Assembly (NCBI RefSeq): GCF_024298885.1
Contig: NZ_CP101166.1
Location: 4,029,149-4,093,148, forward strand
Direction: 5' to 3'
From: Haloglomus halophilum
GTDB taxonomy: Archaea; Halobacteriota; Halobacteria; Halobacteriales; Haloarculaceae
DNA: 64,000 bases
In this document: positions 9,012 to 17,689 of the stretch, piece after piece
Layout: every line of letters begins with the position of its first letter
How positions within the stretch are numbered: the first letter of the stretch is position 1
Position numbers and translations under genes: made by a program
Notes under the pieces: generated by a model
What the model was told of the DNA's origin: nothing
Databases searched by the model: none
The model's input: only the letters and a program-made list of their open reading frames with translations

Positions 9012-10448
9012 TCAGGGAGCCACGAACTGCGCCAGCACCGCGGCCGCGCCGTCGACCTCCCAGATGACCGTCACCTCGCTCCCGGAGTCGACCGTCGCAC
9101 GCGTCGTGAAGCTGTCGCCGGCGGCGACGCCGTCCTCGCCGGCGGTCCAGGTGTCGACCCTGGTCTCGCCGTCGCTCGTGTACCGGACCCGGAGGTCTCC
9201 GTTCACCGTGTCGCCACCCTCGTGCTGGATGGTCACGGTCCCCTCGGCGTTCTGCTCGAAGCCGAAGGCGACCTGCGGGGCCTCCGCGGGAGTGCCGCGG
9301 TCGCTCCCGCCCCCGCTGGCCTCGCCGAAGCCGAACTCGTCGGCCAGGCGCTGCGGGTCGCCCGTGACGGTGAGCACCACGGCCCGGCCGTCGGCCGTGA
9401 CCTCCGTCTCCGGCGGGGTCACGTCCTCGGAACGTGATTTGGCGGTCTCGATGGCCGAGCGGAGCGTCTCCGCCCGGTCGCTCACGACGCCCTCGTCGTC
9501 GTAGTAGAGGCGGACGGTCACCTCGCCGGAGGTGGACTCCGGTGCCGTGCCGCTCCCGCCGACGCCGACAATGCCCTGCGTGAGCGCCTTCACGTCCCGC
9601 GCGAGTTCGTCCTCCGGCTCCCGGGTGCCGCCCTGCCCGTCGCCGAAGTACATCGACCGGACCGTCTCGCCGCTGGCGAGCGTGCCGGCGAGGAACGGCT
9701 CGTCGCCGAGGTCGGTCAGTATCTCGCCCCCGAGGTCGTCGTCCGCGAGCGGGCTGCCGCCACCGCCTGCGGTGTCGACCTGCGTCTTGACGGCGTCCAG
9801 TGCCGTCGGCACGCCCGAGGGGGTGGCCGTCAGTTCGCCGCCGCCCCGGTAGTCGCCGCCGGAGGTCGGGGTCTCGCCGGGGTACGCCACGTCGACCGTC
9901 GCGCCGGCGACCGCGTCGGCCGATATCGCCGCGGCGACCGTCCGGGTCTTGTCGTACTCGGCCGCGCCGCCGTAGAGCGTGAAGCCCTCGTACTCGCCGC
10001 GCTCGGTGAACTGCTCGTTCTCGGCGAGCTGCGAGCGGATGCGTTCGGCATCGAAGTCGCCGGTCAGGTAGCCGGCGTAGACGCTCCGGTCGTCCTGATA
10101 CTTCCTGGGCTCGCCGCGGTCCGTCCCGATGACGCCGCTGAGTCGGTCGGCGTCGGACGGCGCCGCTCCCTCCACGTCGCCGGCGGTGTCCTCGACACCC
10201 TTCCGGAAGGACTCGGGGAGCGCGGCCTTCTGCTGGCGGTACGCGCTGGCGTCGACCGAGACGAACGACCGCGTCTGCACGTCGAAGACGGCAGCGGGGT
10301 CGAACAGGGCCGTGGCGTACGCTGGGGCGTCGGAGCCACTACCGCCGTCGGTCACGTCGGAGAGCTGTTCGGTACAGCCGGCGAGGCCGGTCAGGAGGGC
10401 TGCGAGTCCGCCACTCGCGCGGAGGACATCGCGTCGTTCGGGGGCCAT
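9012..10448 (-). CDS. Tat lipoprotein with one C-terminal pilin-like domain
   Basis: The start at 10448 places a twin-arginine motif (PERRDVLR) and a lipobox ending at Cys25 (GLAGC) at the N terminus; 17 extra upstream codons would bury them. The 478-residue protein has an N-terminal domain of about 300 residues, then a C-terminal module that begins APQVAFGFE, contains HEGGDTV and GDSFTT, and ends VIWEVDG...LAQF. That module follows the beta-domain pattern of haloarchaeal type IV pilins (inference from pattern). It is a tandem paralogue of the next gene and lies on the same strand. It is probably anchored on the outer face of the membrane. Confidence 0.8.
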   Translation of the reverse strand: MAPERRDVLRASGGLAALLTGLAGCTEQLSDVTDGGSGSDAPAYATALFDPAAVFDVQTRSFVSVDASAYRQQKAALPESFRKGVEDTAGDVEGAAPSDADRLSGVIGTDRGEPRKYQDDRSVYAGYLTGDFDAERIRSQLAENEQFTERGEYEGFTLYGGAAEYDKTRTVAAAISADAVAGATVDVAYPGETPTSGGDYRGGGELTATPSGVPTALDAVKTQVDTAGGGGSPLADDDLGGEILTDLGDEPFLAGTLASGETVRSMYFGDGQGGTREPEDELARDVKALTQGIVGVGGSGTAPESTSGEVTVRLYYDDEGVVSDRAETLRSAIETAKSRSEDVTPPETEVTADGRAVVLTVTGDPQRLADEFGFGEASGGGSDRGTPAEAPQVAFGFEQNAEGTVTIQHEGGDTVNGDLRVRYTSDGETRVDTWTAGEDGVAAGDSFTTRATVDSGSEVTVIWEVDGAAAVLAQFVAP

Positions 10449-10565
10449 GAGCGGTCGTTCAGGACCTCCCGGCAAACGTCTTGTGTTCGGCACGTCCATC
10501 GCGAGAGAAGCGTCAGTCCGGCGGTTCCGGGAGAATCGCGGCCGAGGCCCCGGCCGACAGCGGCG

Positions 10566-12653
10566 TCAGCTCCCGGAGGTCGGCGTCCCGTCCTCGACGG
10601 GTGTCGGGGTCCGGGTGCTGGTGGACGTGCTCGTCTCGGTGGGCGTCGCGGTGCCGGATTCGGTTGGGGTCGCGGTGGCCGAATCCGTCGGCGTCGGGGT
10701 GCCGGATTCCGTCGGTGTCGCGGTGCTCGAGTCGGTCGTGGTCGGGGTAGCCGAGTCGGTCGACCTCGGCGTCCGCGTCGGTGTCTCGTCCGGGGTCGCG
10801 GTGCCCGTCCGCGTCTCGGTGGCCTCCCGGGGCGTCTGCGTCTCCGTCCCCTCCGCGGACGCCGTTCGGGTTCGGCGGGGCGTTCCCGTCGGCGCCCCGT
10901 CGAACTCCGCGAGCGTGACTGCCCCCTCACCGTTCCAGATGACACGGACGGAGCCGTCCTCGGCGAGGGCGAGTTCGGTCGTGTAGGTGTCCCCGGCCGC
11001 GATGGCGTCGCCCTCGGGCTCCCAGACCTCCTTCCGGCCACCCTCCACCGAGTCGTAGACGACGACGAGCGGCTGCTCGATGGTGTCGCCACCCTCGTGC
11101 GTGATGGTGACCCGGTTCTCGCTCCGGGTGTCGAAGTCGAAGGCGACCTCCGGGGCGTCCGGCGCCGGCGGCCGGTAGAGGCCCAGTGTCGCCGAGGAGT
11201 CGCCGTCCGAGGAGTTCCAGACGACGCGGAGGACACCCGTGACGGGCTGGTCCGTGGTGATCGAGTCACCGGCGGTGATGGAGCCGTCGTCGGGCTGCCA
11301 CTGGCGCTCGATGCCCTCGCCGCTGGATTCGTAGAGAAGTCCGAGTGTGCCCTCGGTGCCGACCTCGTCGCCGCCGTCGTGGGTGACCATGACGCGGCCG
11401 TCCTCGCGGCGGTCGAAGCTGAACGAGACCTGCGGGGCCCTCGGCGCGGGGTCGTTGCGCTCGCCGAAGCCGAGTTCCTCGTAGAACGCCGACGGGTCGC
11501 CGGTGATGGCGACGGCGACCGCGGCCCCGTCGGTCTCGACCGTGACCTCCGGGACGGTGAACGCCTCGGACTCCGCGCGGAGCGCGTCACGGAGGTCCTC
11601 GACGGCCGTGGCGCCGTCGCTCGCCGCGGACTCGTCCTCGTACAGCAGCCGGAGGTCGACCGCGCCGCTGCTTGCGCCCTCGGCGTCCGCACTCCCGCCG
11701 AACGCCGTCAGGCCCAGCGTGATGCGTCGGAGGTGGCGCTCGACGGGGCTCGGCTCCGGCTCGCTCACGGTCGGGGTACTGGCGCGCCGGTCGTCGGCCC
11801 CGCCGTTGTCGTCCCCGTCCCGACCGTCGGCCTCCGGGGTGGCCGTCTCCGCCTCCGGCGTCCGGAACCCGAGGCGCTCGCGGAGCGTGGCGGCGTCGAA
11901 CGCCAGCCCACCGACGATGGGCCCATCGAGTGCGTCGGCAAGGCGGTCGAGCCGGTCGTTCGCGCCGAGGAGCCCGCCGGAACCGCTCGCGCCCGCGTCG
12001 ACGTGGAGCCTGGCAGCGCGCTCGGCGCTCACGCCGCCAGCGGGCGTGCCGGATGGCTCCGGCGGTGTCTCGCCCCGTGGCGGGTCGACGTACTCGCCGC
12101 CGGCGTCGGCCACCGCGAGAACGACCGCCTCGTCACCGACCGCCGCCGCGGCCGTACTCCCCGGCGAGTAGCGGTCCCGGCGGGTGTAGAGGTCGTATCC
12201 CTCGTACTCGCCGGCGGCGCCCACCTCGGAGTTCGACTGGATGGCGCTCGCCACGGCGTCGCTATCGAACGACCCCGTCCCGACGGTCGTCATCACGAAC
12301 TGCTCGTCGCCGTAGTCGTCCGGGTTCGGGTCGGCGAAGGCGCCGAGACCGGTCACGCGGTCGAAATCGTCGATGGCGACGCCGTCGTACTCGTCGGCTG
12401 CGCGCTGGAGGGCCTCGTTCGCCTCGGTCGGGAGCGCGGCCTGCTGTTCACGGTACGCCGCGACATCGACGGCGTAGAACCCCTGGAACGAGGCGTCCAG
12501 CAGGGTACCCGTGTCGAACAGCCAGTCGGCGTACGAGGGCCGCTCCTCTCCGGGTGCGTCCGTAACGTCCTCGATACAGCCGGCGAGGCCGCCACTCAGG
12601 AGGGCTGCGACGCCTCCAGCACGGAGGACATCGCGACGTTTGGGTGACATCAT
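10566..12653 (-). CDS. Tat lipoprotein with two pilin-like domains and a Ser/Thr/Pro stalk
   Basis: The start at the MM pair (12653, or 12650) puts a twin-arginine motif (PKRRDVLRAGG) and the lipobox GGLAGC at the N terminus. The roughly 695-residue protein shares its first 350 residues with the paralogue at 9012-10448. It then carries two successive pilin-like modules, each with a [A/P]-P-[Q/E]-V-[S/A]-F start, an H-[D/E]-GGD motif, a GD[S/T] turn and a VxWN end. The tail is about 80 residues of low-complexity Thr/Ser/Pro with an 8-residue period. A stalk at the C terminus is unusual for a protein anchored at its N terminus. Confidence 0.8.
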   Translation of the reverse strand: MMSPKRRDVLRAGGVAALLSGGLAGCIEDVTDAPGEERPSYADWLFDTGTLLDASFQGFYAVDVAAYREQQAALPTEANEALQRAADEYDGVAIDDFDRVTGLGAFADPNPDDYGDEQFVMTTVGTGSFDSDAVASAIQSNSEVGAAGEYEGYDLYTRRDRYSPGSTAAAAVGDEAVVLAVADAGGEYVDPPRGETPPEPSGTPAGGVSAERAARLHVDAGASGSGGLLGANDRLDRLADALDGPIVGGLAFDAATLRERLGFRTPEAETATPEADGRDGDDNGGADDRRASTPTVSEPEPSPVERHLRRITLGLTAFGGSADAEGASSGAVDLRLLYEDESAASDGATAVEDLRDALRAESEAFTVPEVTVETDGAAVAVAITGDPSAFYEELGFGERNDPAPRAPQVSFSFDRREDGRVMVTHDGGDEVGTEGTLGLLYESSGEGIERQWQPDDGSITAGDSITTDQPVTGVLRVVWNSSDGDSSATLGLYRPPAPDAPEVAFDFDTRSENRVTITHEGGDTIEQPLVVVYDSVEGGRKEVWEPEGDAIAAGDTYTTELALAEDGSVRVIWNGEGAVTLAEFDGAPTGTPRRTRTASAEGTETQTPREATETRTGTATPDETPTRTPRSTDSATPTTTDSSTATPTESGTPTPTDSATATPTESGTATPTETSTSTSTRTPTPVEDGTPTSGS
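10627..10770. repeat. 24-bp tandem repeat encoding the Thr/Ser/Pro tail
   Basis: Six imperfect 24-base units begin at 10627, 10651, 10675, 10699, 10723 and 10747. On the coding (minus) strand each encodes eight residues of the type TPTESGTA. The repeats lie inside the lipoprotein gene and keep its frame. Confidence 0.8.
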
Positions 12654-12782
12654 CAGTCGGTGTCGATGGCATCGGTAAGTGTCTTCGGTGTCTCCACCGC
12701 GGGAACCGCCGGCGAGGGGCCGGATGCCGCAACCGGTGCCCGTGGGACCACCTTCATGCCACCGCCGCCCGTCGACTGCGCC

Positions 12783-13577
12783 ATGTATCTCGCCGACGAG
12801 GCGTGGCCGGACCTGGAGTCGTACTTCGAGTCCGAGTCGCTGGCCATCGTCCCGCTGGGGTCGACCGAACAGCACGGCCCGCACCTGCCCGAGGGCACCG
12901 ACCATCTCATCGCCGAGGGACTCGCCCGCGCCGCGGCCGACCGGACGGGCTACCTCTGCACACCGACCATCAACATCGGCGTCAGCCCGCACCACAAGCA
13001 GTTCCACGGGACGATGTGGGTCGACGCGCCGCAGTTCCGCGACTACGTCGAGTCGTTCACCCGCAACCTCACCTACCACGGCATCGACCGCGTCGTCTAC
13101 GTCAACGCCCACGGCGGCAACATCGAGCACCTCCAAGAGGTCGGCCGCCGCCTCTACGACGACGAGACCGCCTTCGCCATCGAGTGGATGTGGGACGAGT
13201 CCATCCCGGACCTCGTGGACGAGCTGTTCGAGCACAACGGCCCCCACGGCGGGCCGAAGGAGACCGCGATGATACAGCATCTCCACCCCGACCTGGTCCA
13301 CGACGACCGGCTGGAGGAGGCCCGCGACACCGGTATCCTGATGGAGGAGGTCGAGAACGCGGAGCCGGACGGTCGTCGCCGGGGGATGGTCCACGGCGCC
13401 CGCGCGTTCTACGACGCCGCCGACAACACCGACAACGGCGTCCTCGGGGACCAGACCGACGCGACCGCCGAGAAGGGCGCCGAACTGTTCGAGGCCTCGT
13501 GCGACCAGCTCGTGAAGCTCTGCGAGTGGCTCGCGGCACGCGAGCCCGAGGAGCTGCGCCCGAAACCCCACGTCTGA
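12783..13577 (+). CDS. Creatininase-family amidohydrolase (possible ArfB)
   Basis: The ATG at 12783 is used; upstream in-frame ATGs at 12660 and 12756 add a Gly/Ala/Pro-rich leader unlike the family. The 264-residue protein carries the creatininase metal-site motif LGSTEQHGPHLPEGTD (residues 26-40), then VNAHGGN and GPHGGPKETA. Archaeal members include ArfB, the formamide hydrolase that acts in riboflavin and F420 precursor synthesis. An ArfC-type reductase elsewhere in the window (37232-37903) makes that role attractive but does not prove it. Creatininase or another amidohydrolase activity is the alternative. Confidence 0.85.
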   Translation: MYLADEAWPDLESYFESESLAIVPLGSTEQHGPHLPEGTDHLIAEGLARAAADRTGYLCTPTINIGVSPHHKQFHGTMWVDAPQFRDYVESFTRNLTYHGIDRVVYVNAHGGNIEHLQEVGRRLYDDETAFAIEWMWDESIPDLVDELFEHNGPHGGPKETAMIQHLHPDLVHDDRLEEARDTGILMEEVENAEPDGRRRGMVHGARAFYDAADNTDNGVLGDQTDATAEKGAELFEASCDQLVKLCEWLAAREPEELRPKPHV

Positions 13578-13665
13578 GGACCCCACGACGCCGGCTGTCG
13601 TCTGAGTTCCCACGTCGCCGGCTGTCTGACGGACCTTCTTGTCGTACCCGCCCGTGCGGCCGACC

Positions 13666-14088
13666 ATGCATCAGGTCGCCGACGGGCTGTACGTGGGGGG
13701 CATCGCGGCCGTGAGCGAGACGGCGCCGCTCCGCGACGCGGATATCGAGGTCGTCGTCGGCCTCACCCACGACCCGCCGGCCGGCGGCTACCCCGACCCC
13801 GTCCGCGTAATCCGCGAGCCGATGGTGGACGGGCCCAGGAACGAGGCCCCGGCCTTCGAGCGCGCTGTCGAGGCGACCCGCGACGCCCTGACGAGCGACG
13901 AGCGGGCCCTGGTCCACTGCTCGGCCGGCGCCTCGCGGAGCGTCGCGGTGGCCGCGGCGGCGCTCACCGAGACGACCGACCGCGACCTCGAAGCCGCCTT
14001 CCAGCGGGTCGTCGACCGACGACCGCCCGCCGACCCACATCCGGCGCTGGTCCGGCGTGCGGCCGGCTACCTCGGGTACGAGAGCTGA
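13666..14088 (+). CDS. Dual-specificity protein phosphatase-like protein
   Basis: This 140-residue protein has the cysteine-phosphatase loop HCSAGASRS at residues 84-92 (Cys85, Arg91) and the DSP-type opening QVADGLYVGG. Asp55 in PMVDG is a candidate general acid. These features fit a small cytoplasmic dual-specificity or tyrosine phosphatase. The ATG at 13666 is preferred to one nine codons upstream because the family normally starts just before the (I/V)xxxLYVG strand. The substrate is unknown. Confidence 0.85.
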   Translation: MHQVADGLYVGGIAAVSETAPLRDADIEVVVGLTHDPPAGGYPDPVRVIREPMVDGPRNEAPAFERAVEATRDALTSDERALVHCSAGASRSVAVAAAALTETTDRDLEAAFQRVVDRRPPADPHPALVRRAAGYLGYES

Positions 14089-14227
14089 GTTCGTGATAGC
14101 CCGGTATATCCCACCAACGCTAACGATAGGTTCCAAGGCCCAGGCGTATCCGACGCACGTTACGTACAAGACGATAATCCGTGCAGGGGCCGTCCCGAAT
14201 CGGCAGCCACGCGTTCCGTCGGGAGAA

Positions 14228-15106
14228 TCAGCCCTCCGACGCGGCCTCGGCCTCGCTCAGCCAGTCCGGCTCCTCGACGGTCACATCGCTCGTCGCCGTG
14301 GTCCGGAGTTCGATGAACAGCCGCCGCGGCGTTCCGTCGCGGTTCCCCCGGATGTCGACCACGCCGCGATGGATGACGCCGCGTTCGTCGACCAGCAGTT
14401 CGCCGGTGGCGTCGGTGATGGTCGTGCTCTCGTTGATCGCCGACCGGTTCGCCTCGGCGAGCGAGTAGCGGGCCATCGTCCGGCCATCGCGCTCGACGAG
14501 TTCAGCGCCGGAGAAGTTCGCGAACCGGAACAGGCTCTCCGCCGAGCGGGCCACGTCGGCCCGACGTTCGTGGTACTGTTCGAACGTGCCGCTGCCGTTC
14601 CGGACCCGGTAGCTCGTCCGCCCGTCGACCGTCTGCTGCCGGTAGAGGGTCGTCACGTTGCGGTAGATGTCGACGGTGGTCTCCCCGCGGGGCGACCGCA
14701 CGCCGAACTCGCCGAGCGAACGCTGCCCGTCGAGGTCGCTCCGGACCACCGAGACCGACCGGGTCCGGTTGCCGTCGACCATCGCCACCTGTGTCACGTT
14801 GAGGGCGTAGTCCGTCTCGGCGAGACTGTCGACCTTCGTGTCGAGGAGGGCTGTCGAGTCCCCCACACCCGACTCGCTCGTCCCGGCCGGGTACGAGAAC
14901 GCGGTCGAGCCACCGTCGCTGCCATCCGCACCGCCACCGCCACCGGCGCCGTCTCCGCCGTCGCTTCCGCCCCCGCCACCGTCCCCGCCGTCGGGAGCCG
15001 CCGACCCGGTCGGGGATGGTGTCGGTGTCGGTTGCGTGCTCGTCCCACCACAGCCGGCGAGGACGACGAGACAGCACAGGCCCACCACCAGCAGGCTGCG
15101 TCGCAT
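14228..15106 (-). CDS. Haloarchaeal lipoprotein (DUF7537-like)
   Basis: This 292-residue lipoprotein has a Sec-type signal and a lipobox ending in VLAGC near residue 19. A Gly/Asp/Ser low-complexity linker follows to about residue 70, then a globular domain that opens FSYPAGTSESGV and contains many N-x-S/T sequons. The layout (FsYPpGtsesGv start, then a domain describing yrNvTT and RYSLAEAN strands) matches a common haloarchaeal lipoprotein family of unknown function. It is divergent from tyrA and convergent with the phosphatase gene. Confidence 0.75.
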   Translation of the reverse strand: MRRSLLVVGLCCLVVLAGCGGTSTQPTPTPSPTGSAAPDGGDGGGGGSDGGDGAGGGGGADGSDGGSTAFSYPAGTSESGVGDSTALLDTKVDSLAETDYALNVTQVAMVDGNRTRSVSVVRSDLDGQRSLGEFGVRSPRGETTVDIYRNVTTLYRQQTVDGRTSYRVRNGSGTFEQYHERRADVARSAESLFRFANFSGAELVERDGRTMARYSLAEANRSAINESTTITDATGELLVDERGVIHRGVVDIRGNRDGTPRRLFIELRTTATSDVTVEEPDWLSEAEAASEG

Positions 15107-15206
15107 GCGCGCCAGTGCAACCCCACCCCGGATAGTGCTGACGGCGGCGGCAGCCCAGCCCCCCGGGAGCGAACGGCTTTTGCCGGGGCGTCGGGAACCA
15201 GCCCGC

Positions 15207-16079
15207 ATGAACCTGCTCGTGGTCGGGGCCGGGACGATGGGCCGCTGGTTCGCCCGGAGCGTCGCCCCCGCCATCGACCGCGTGACCTTCGCCGACGACG
15301 ACGCGGCCGCCGCCCGGGCGGCCGTCGCGGCCTTCGAGGAACGAGTGGCCGACCAGCCCGACCCGCCGGCGGCGGCCGTCGACGGGGAGCACGCCGACAG
15401 CGCGGCGGTCGACGTCGTCTGCGTGGCGGTGCCCATCTCGGCGGTCCCCGAGGCCGTCGCCGAGCACGGCTCACGCGCCGAGCGCGCCGTCGTGGATGTC
15501 TCCGGGGAGATGGCGACCGCGGTCGACGCGCTCGCCGACGCGGCGCCCGACTGCGAGCGCGCCTCCTTCCACCCGCTGTTCGCGCCCGGCAACGAACCCG
15601 GCAACTGCGCCGTCGTCGTCGACCGTGGCGGGCCGGCCGTTCGTGCCATCCGCGAGGCGCTGACCGACCGCGGCAACCACGTCTTCGATACGACCCCCGA
15701 GGAGCACGACCGCGCGATGGCGACCGTGCAGGCCCGCACCCACGCTGCAGTCCTCGCGTTCGGGCTCGCCGCCGAGGACGTGCCCGAGGAGTTCCACACG
15801 CCCGTCTCCGGGCCGCTGGCCGCCCTCGTCGAGAACGTGACCGGCGGGAACCCCTCGGTGTACGCGGAGATACAGGCGGCCTTCGAGGGCGCGGACGCGG
15901 TGGCCGACGCCGCCCGCCGCATCGCCGACGTGGCCGACGACGCGGAGGCGTTCGCCGAGATGTACGAGGCGGCCAGCGCCGGAGCGTTCGGGGCAGGAAC
16001 CGGGGAAGCGGCGGCCCCCCACGACACCGACGCGCCCGGCCACGACACCGACGCGAACACGGACGGTGATGGCACATGA
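15207..16079 (+). CDS. tyrA: Prephenate dehydrogenase
   Basis: TyrA catalyses NAD(P)-dependent oxidative decarboxylation of prephenate in tyrosine synthesis. This 290-residue protein has the nucleotide-binding GAGTMG at residues 7-12, VCVAVPISAVPE at the end of the Rossmann part, the SFHPLFAPG segment, and the helical C-terminal half with HDRAMATVQARTHA. The last 25 residues are an acidic, Asp/Thr-rich tail. The ATG at 15207 gives the expected N terminus. Its stop overlaps the start of the next gene (ATGATG). Confidence 0.9.
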   Translation: MNLLVVGAGTMGRWFARSVAPAIDRVTFADDDAAAARAAVAAFEERVADQPDPPAAAVDGEHADSAAVDVVCVAVPISAVPEAVAEHGSRAERAVVDVSGEMATAVDALADAAPDCERASFHPLFAPGNEPGNCAVVVDRGGPAVRAIREALTDRGNHVFDTTPEEHDRAMATVQARTHAAVLAFGLAAEDVPEEFHTPVSGPLAALVENVTGGNPSVYAEIQAAFEGADAVADAARRIADVADDAEAFAEMYEAASAGAFGAGTGEAAAPHDTDAPGHDTDANTDGDGT

Positions 16080-17608
16080 TGGATGAGTCCCAGCGGTCCG
16101 ACCTCCGGGACACGGCGCGCTACCTCCGGAGCGTCCGCCCCATCGACCCCGAGGAGGTGTTCGAGTACGTCGAGGGACAGCCCCATCCCGGTATCGTGAA
16201 GCAGGGACTCCGGACGCTGGCGCCCGAGCTGGGGCTGGTCGAGACCGACGAGGGGACCTTCGCTCCCGCCCCCGAGGAGCCGGTTCCGGCGTGGCGTGCC
16301 CGCGGCGCCGACGAGCACGTCACCGCGCTCCCGGACGACCACGCGACCCGGCTGGAGGACCTGCTCGTCGAGCGCTACGGCGCCGGCTGGCCGGACGGCG
16401 ACAGCGGCGACCGACTCCGCGCCCGGCTGCGCGAGGTCAAGGAGCACTACCTCCACGGCGGCGATGTCGAGTACGACGACGAGACGGCGCTCGCGTACGC
16501 TGTCTACCATCTTCCGGGCTACTACGCGAGTGTCCAGTACGTGCTGGACGACCTCGCGAAGGCCGACCTGCTGGACCACCATCTGCGCGTGCTGGACGTG
16601 GGAGCGGGTGTGGGCGGGCCCGCGCTCGGCCTCGCGGACTACCTCCCGGACGACGCACTCGTCCACTACCACGCCGTCGAACCCGCGGCCGCGGCCGACG
16701 TGCTGGACGCGGTGCTGGAGGGGACGGGGCGGAACGTCCACCCGACGGTGCATCGGGAGACGGCCGAGGCGTTCGACCCGACCGGGCCGCTCGACGGGGC
16801 CGCCGCGGAGGGCGGGAACGACGACGACGCGGCGGACGGCTGGGACCTCGTCCTGTTCTCGAACGTCCTCTCGGAACTGGCCGACCCCTCGAAGACGGCC
16901 CGGCGATATCTCGACACACTCGCCCCCGATGGGTCGTTCCTCGCGCTCGCACCCGCCGACCGTAACACGGCGCTGGGGCTGCGCGGCGTCGAGCGCGCGC
17001 TGGCCGACCACTCGGGCGAGGACGCGGCGACGGTGTGGGCACCGACGCTGCGGCTGTGGCCCGACGCCGCGCCCAGCGACACCTGCTGGTCGTTCGACGT
17101 GCGCCCGGACCTCGACGTGCCGGGCTTCCAGCGCTCGCTCGATCGGGGCGAGCGCGGGCCCGACGCCGCCCCGTCCGGGGGCGAGGACCGGGAGCCGGGC
17201 GACGGCGAGTTCGTCAACGTCGACGTGCAGTTCTCGTACAGTGTCCTCCGGCGGGACGGCCGCCGGGCCATCGACTTCCAGCCGGCACACGACCGATTCG
17301 CCCGCCTCGCGGACTCCGAGGCCCACGTCACCGACCGCGTCAACGCCGCCGCGGTGAAGTTGAGCCACGACCTGACGGAGGCCCCCGGCGCGAACCCGCT
17401 GTTCCGTATCGGCGACGGCTCACAGGTGGCCGACCACTTCGCCGTCCTCGTCGACGAGGACGCGCTGAACGCGCCACTCCGCGAGGCGGACTACGGCGAC
17501 CTGCTCACCTTCGAGCGGGTGCTGGTCCTCTGGAACGACGACGAGGCCGCGTACAATCTCGTCGTCGACGATGAGGTCGTGGTGGAGTCGGTGCCCGTAC
17601 CGCCCTGA
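16076..17608 (+). CDS. Rsm22-family methyltransferase-like protein
   Basis: This 510-residue protein has an N-terminal helical region and a SAM-binding Rossmann core (LRVLDVGAGVGGPALGLA at about residues 176-193, then VLFSNVLSELAD). The order matches the Rsm22/METTL17 family, which associates with the small ribosomal subunit. The family's iron-sulfur cysteines (APCPH...CP...WC) are mostly absent: the matching region reads APTLRLWPD and keeps a single Cys (DTCWSFD). The gene overlaps tyrA by four bases and is probably co-transcribed. A role in ribosome assembly is inferred from the family only. Confidence 0.78.
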   Translation: MMDESQRSDLRDTARYLRSVRPIDPEEVFEYVEGQPHPGIVKQGLRTLAPELGLVETDEGTFAPAPEEPVPAWRARGADEHVTALPDDHATRLEDLLVERYGAGWPDGDSGDRLRARLREVKEHYLHGGDVEYDDETALAYAVYHLPGYYASVQYVLDDLAKADLLDHHLRVLDVGAGVGGPALGLADYLPDDALVHYHAVEPAAAADVLDAVLEGTGRNVHPTVHRETAEAFDPTGPLDGAAAEGGNDDDAADGWDLVLFSNVLSELADPSKTARRYLDTLAPDGSFLALAPADRNTALGLRGVERALADHSGEDAATVWAPTLRLWPDAAPSDTCWSFDVRPDLDVPGFQRSLDRGERGPDAAPSGGEDREPGDGEFVNVDVQFSYSVLRRDGRRAIDFQPAHDRFARLADSEAHVTDRVNAAAVKLSHDLTEAPGANPLFRIGDGSQVADHFAVLVDEDALNAPLREADYGDLLTFERVLVLWNDDEAAYNLVVDDEVVVESVPVPP

Positions 17609-17689
17609 CCGGGAGGGCAGTCCACGGGAGTGGGCCCCTGCCCGCCGCCGCAGGCACGGCTTTTTGCCCCGGCCGGCCGGAGACACGGC

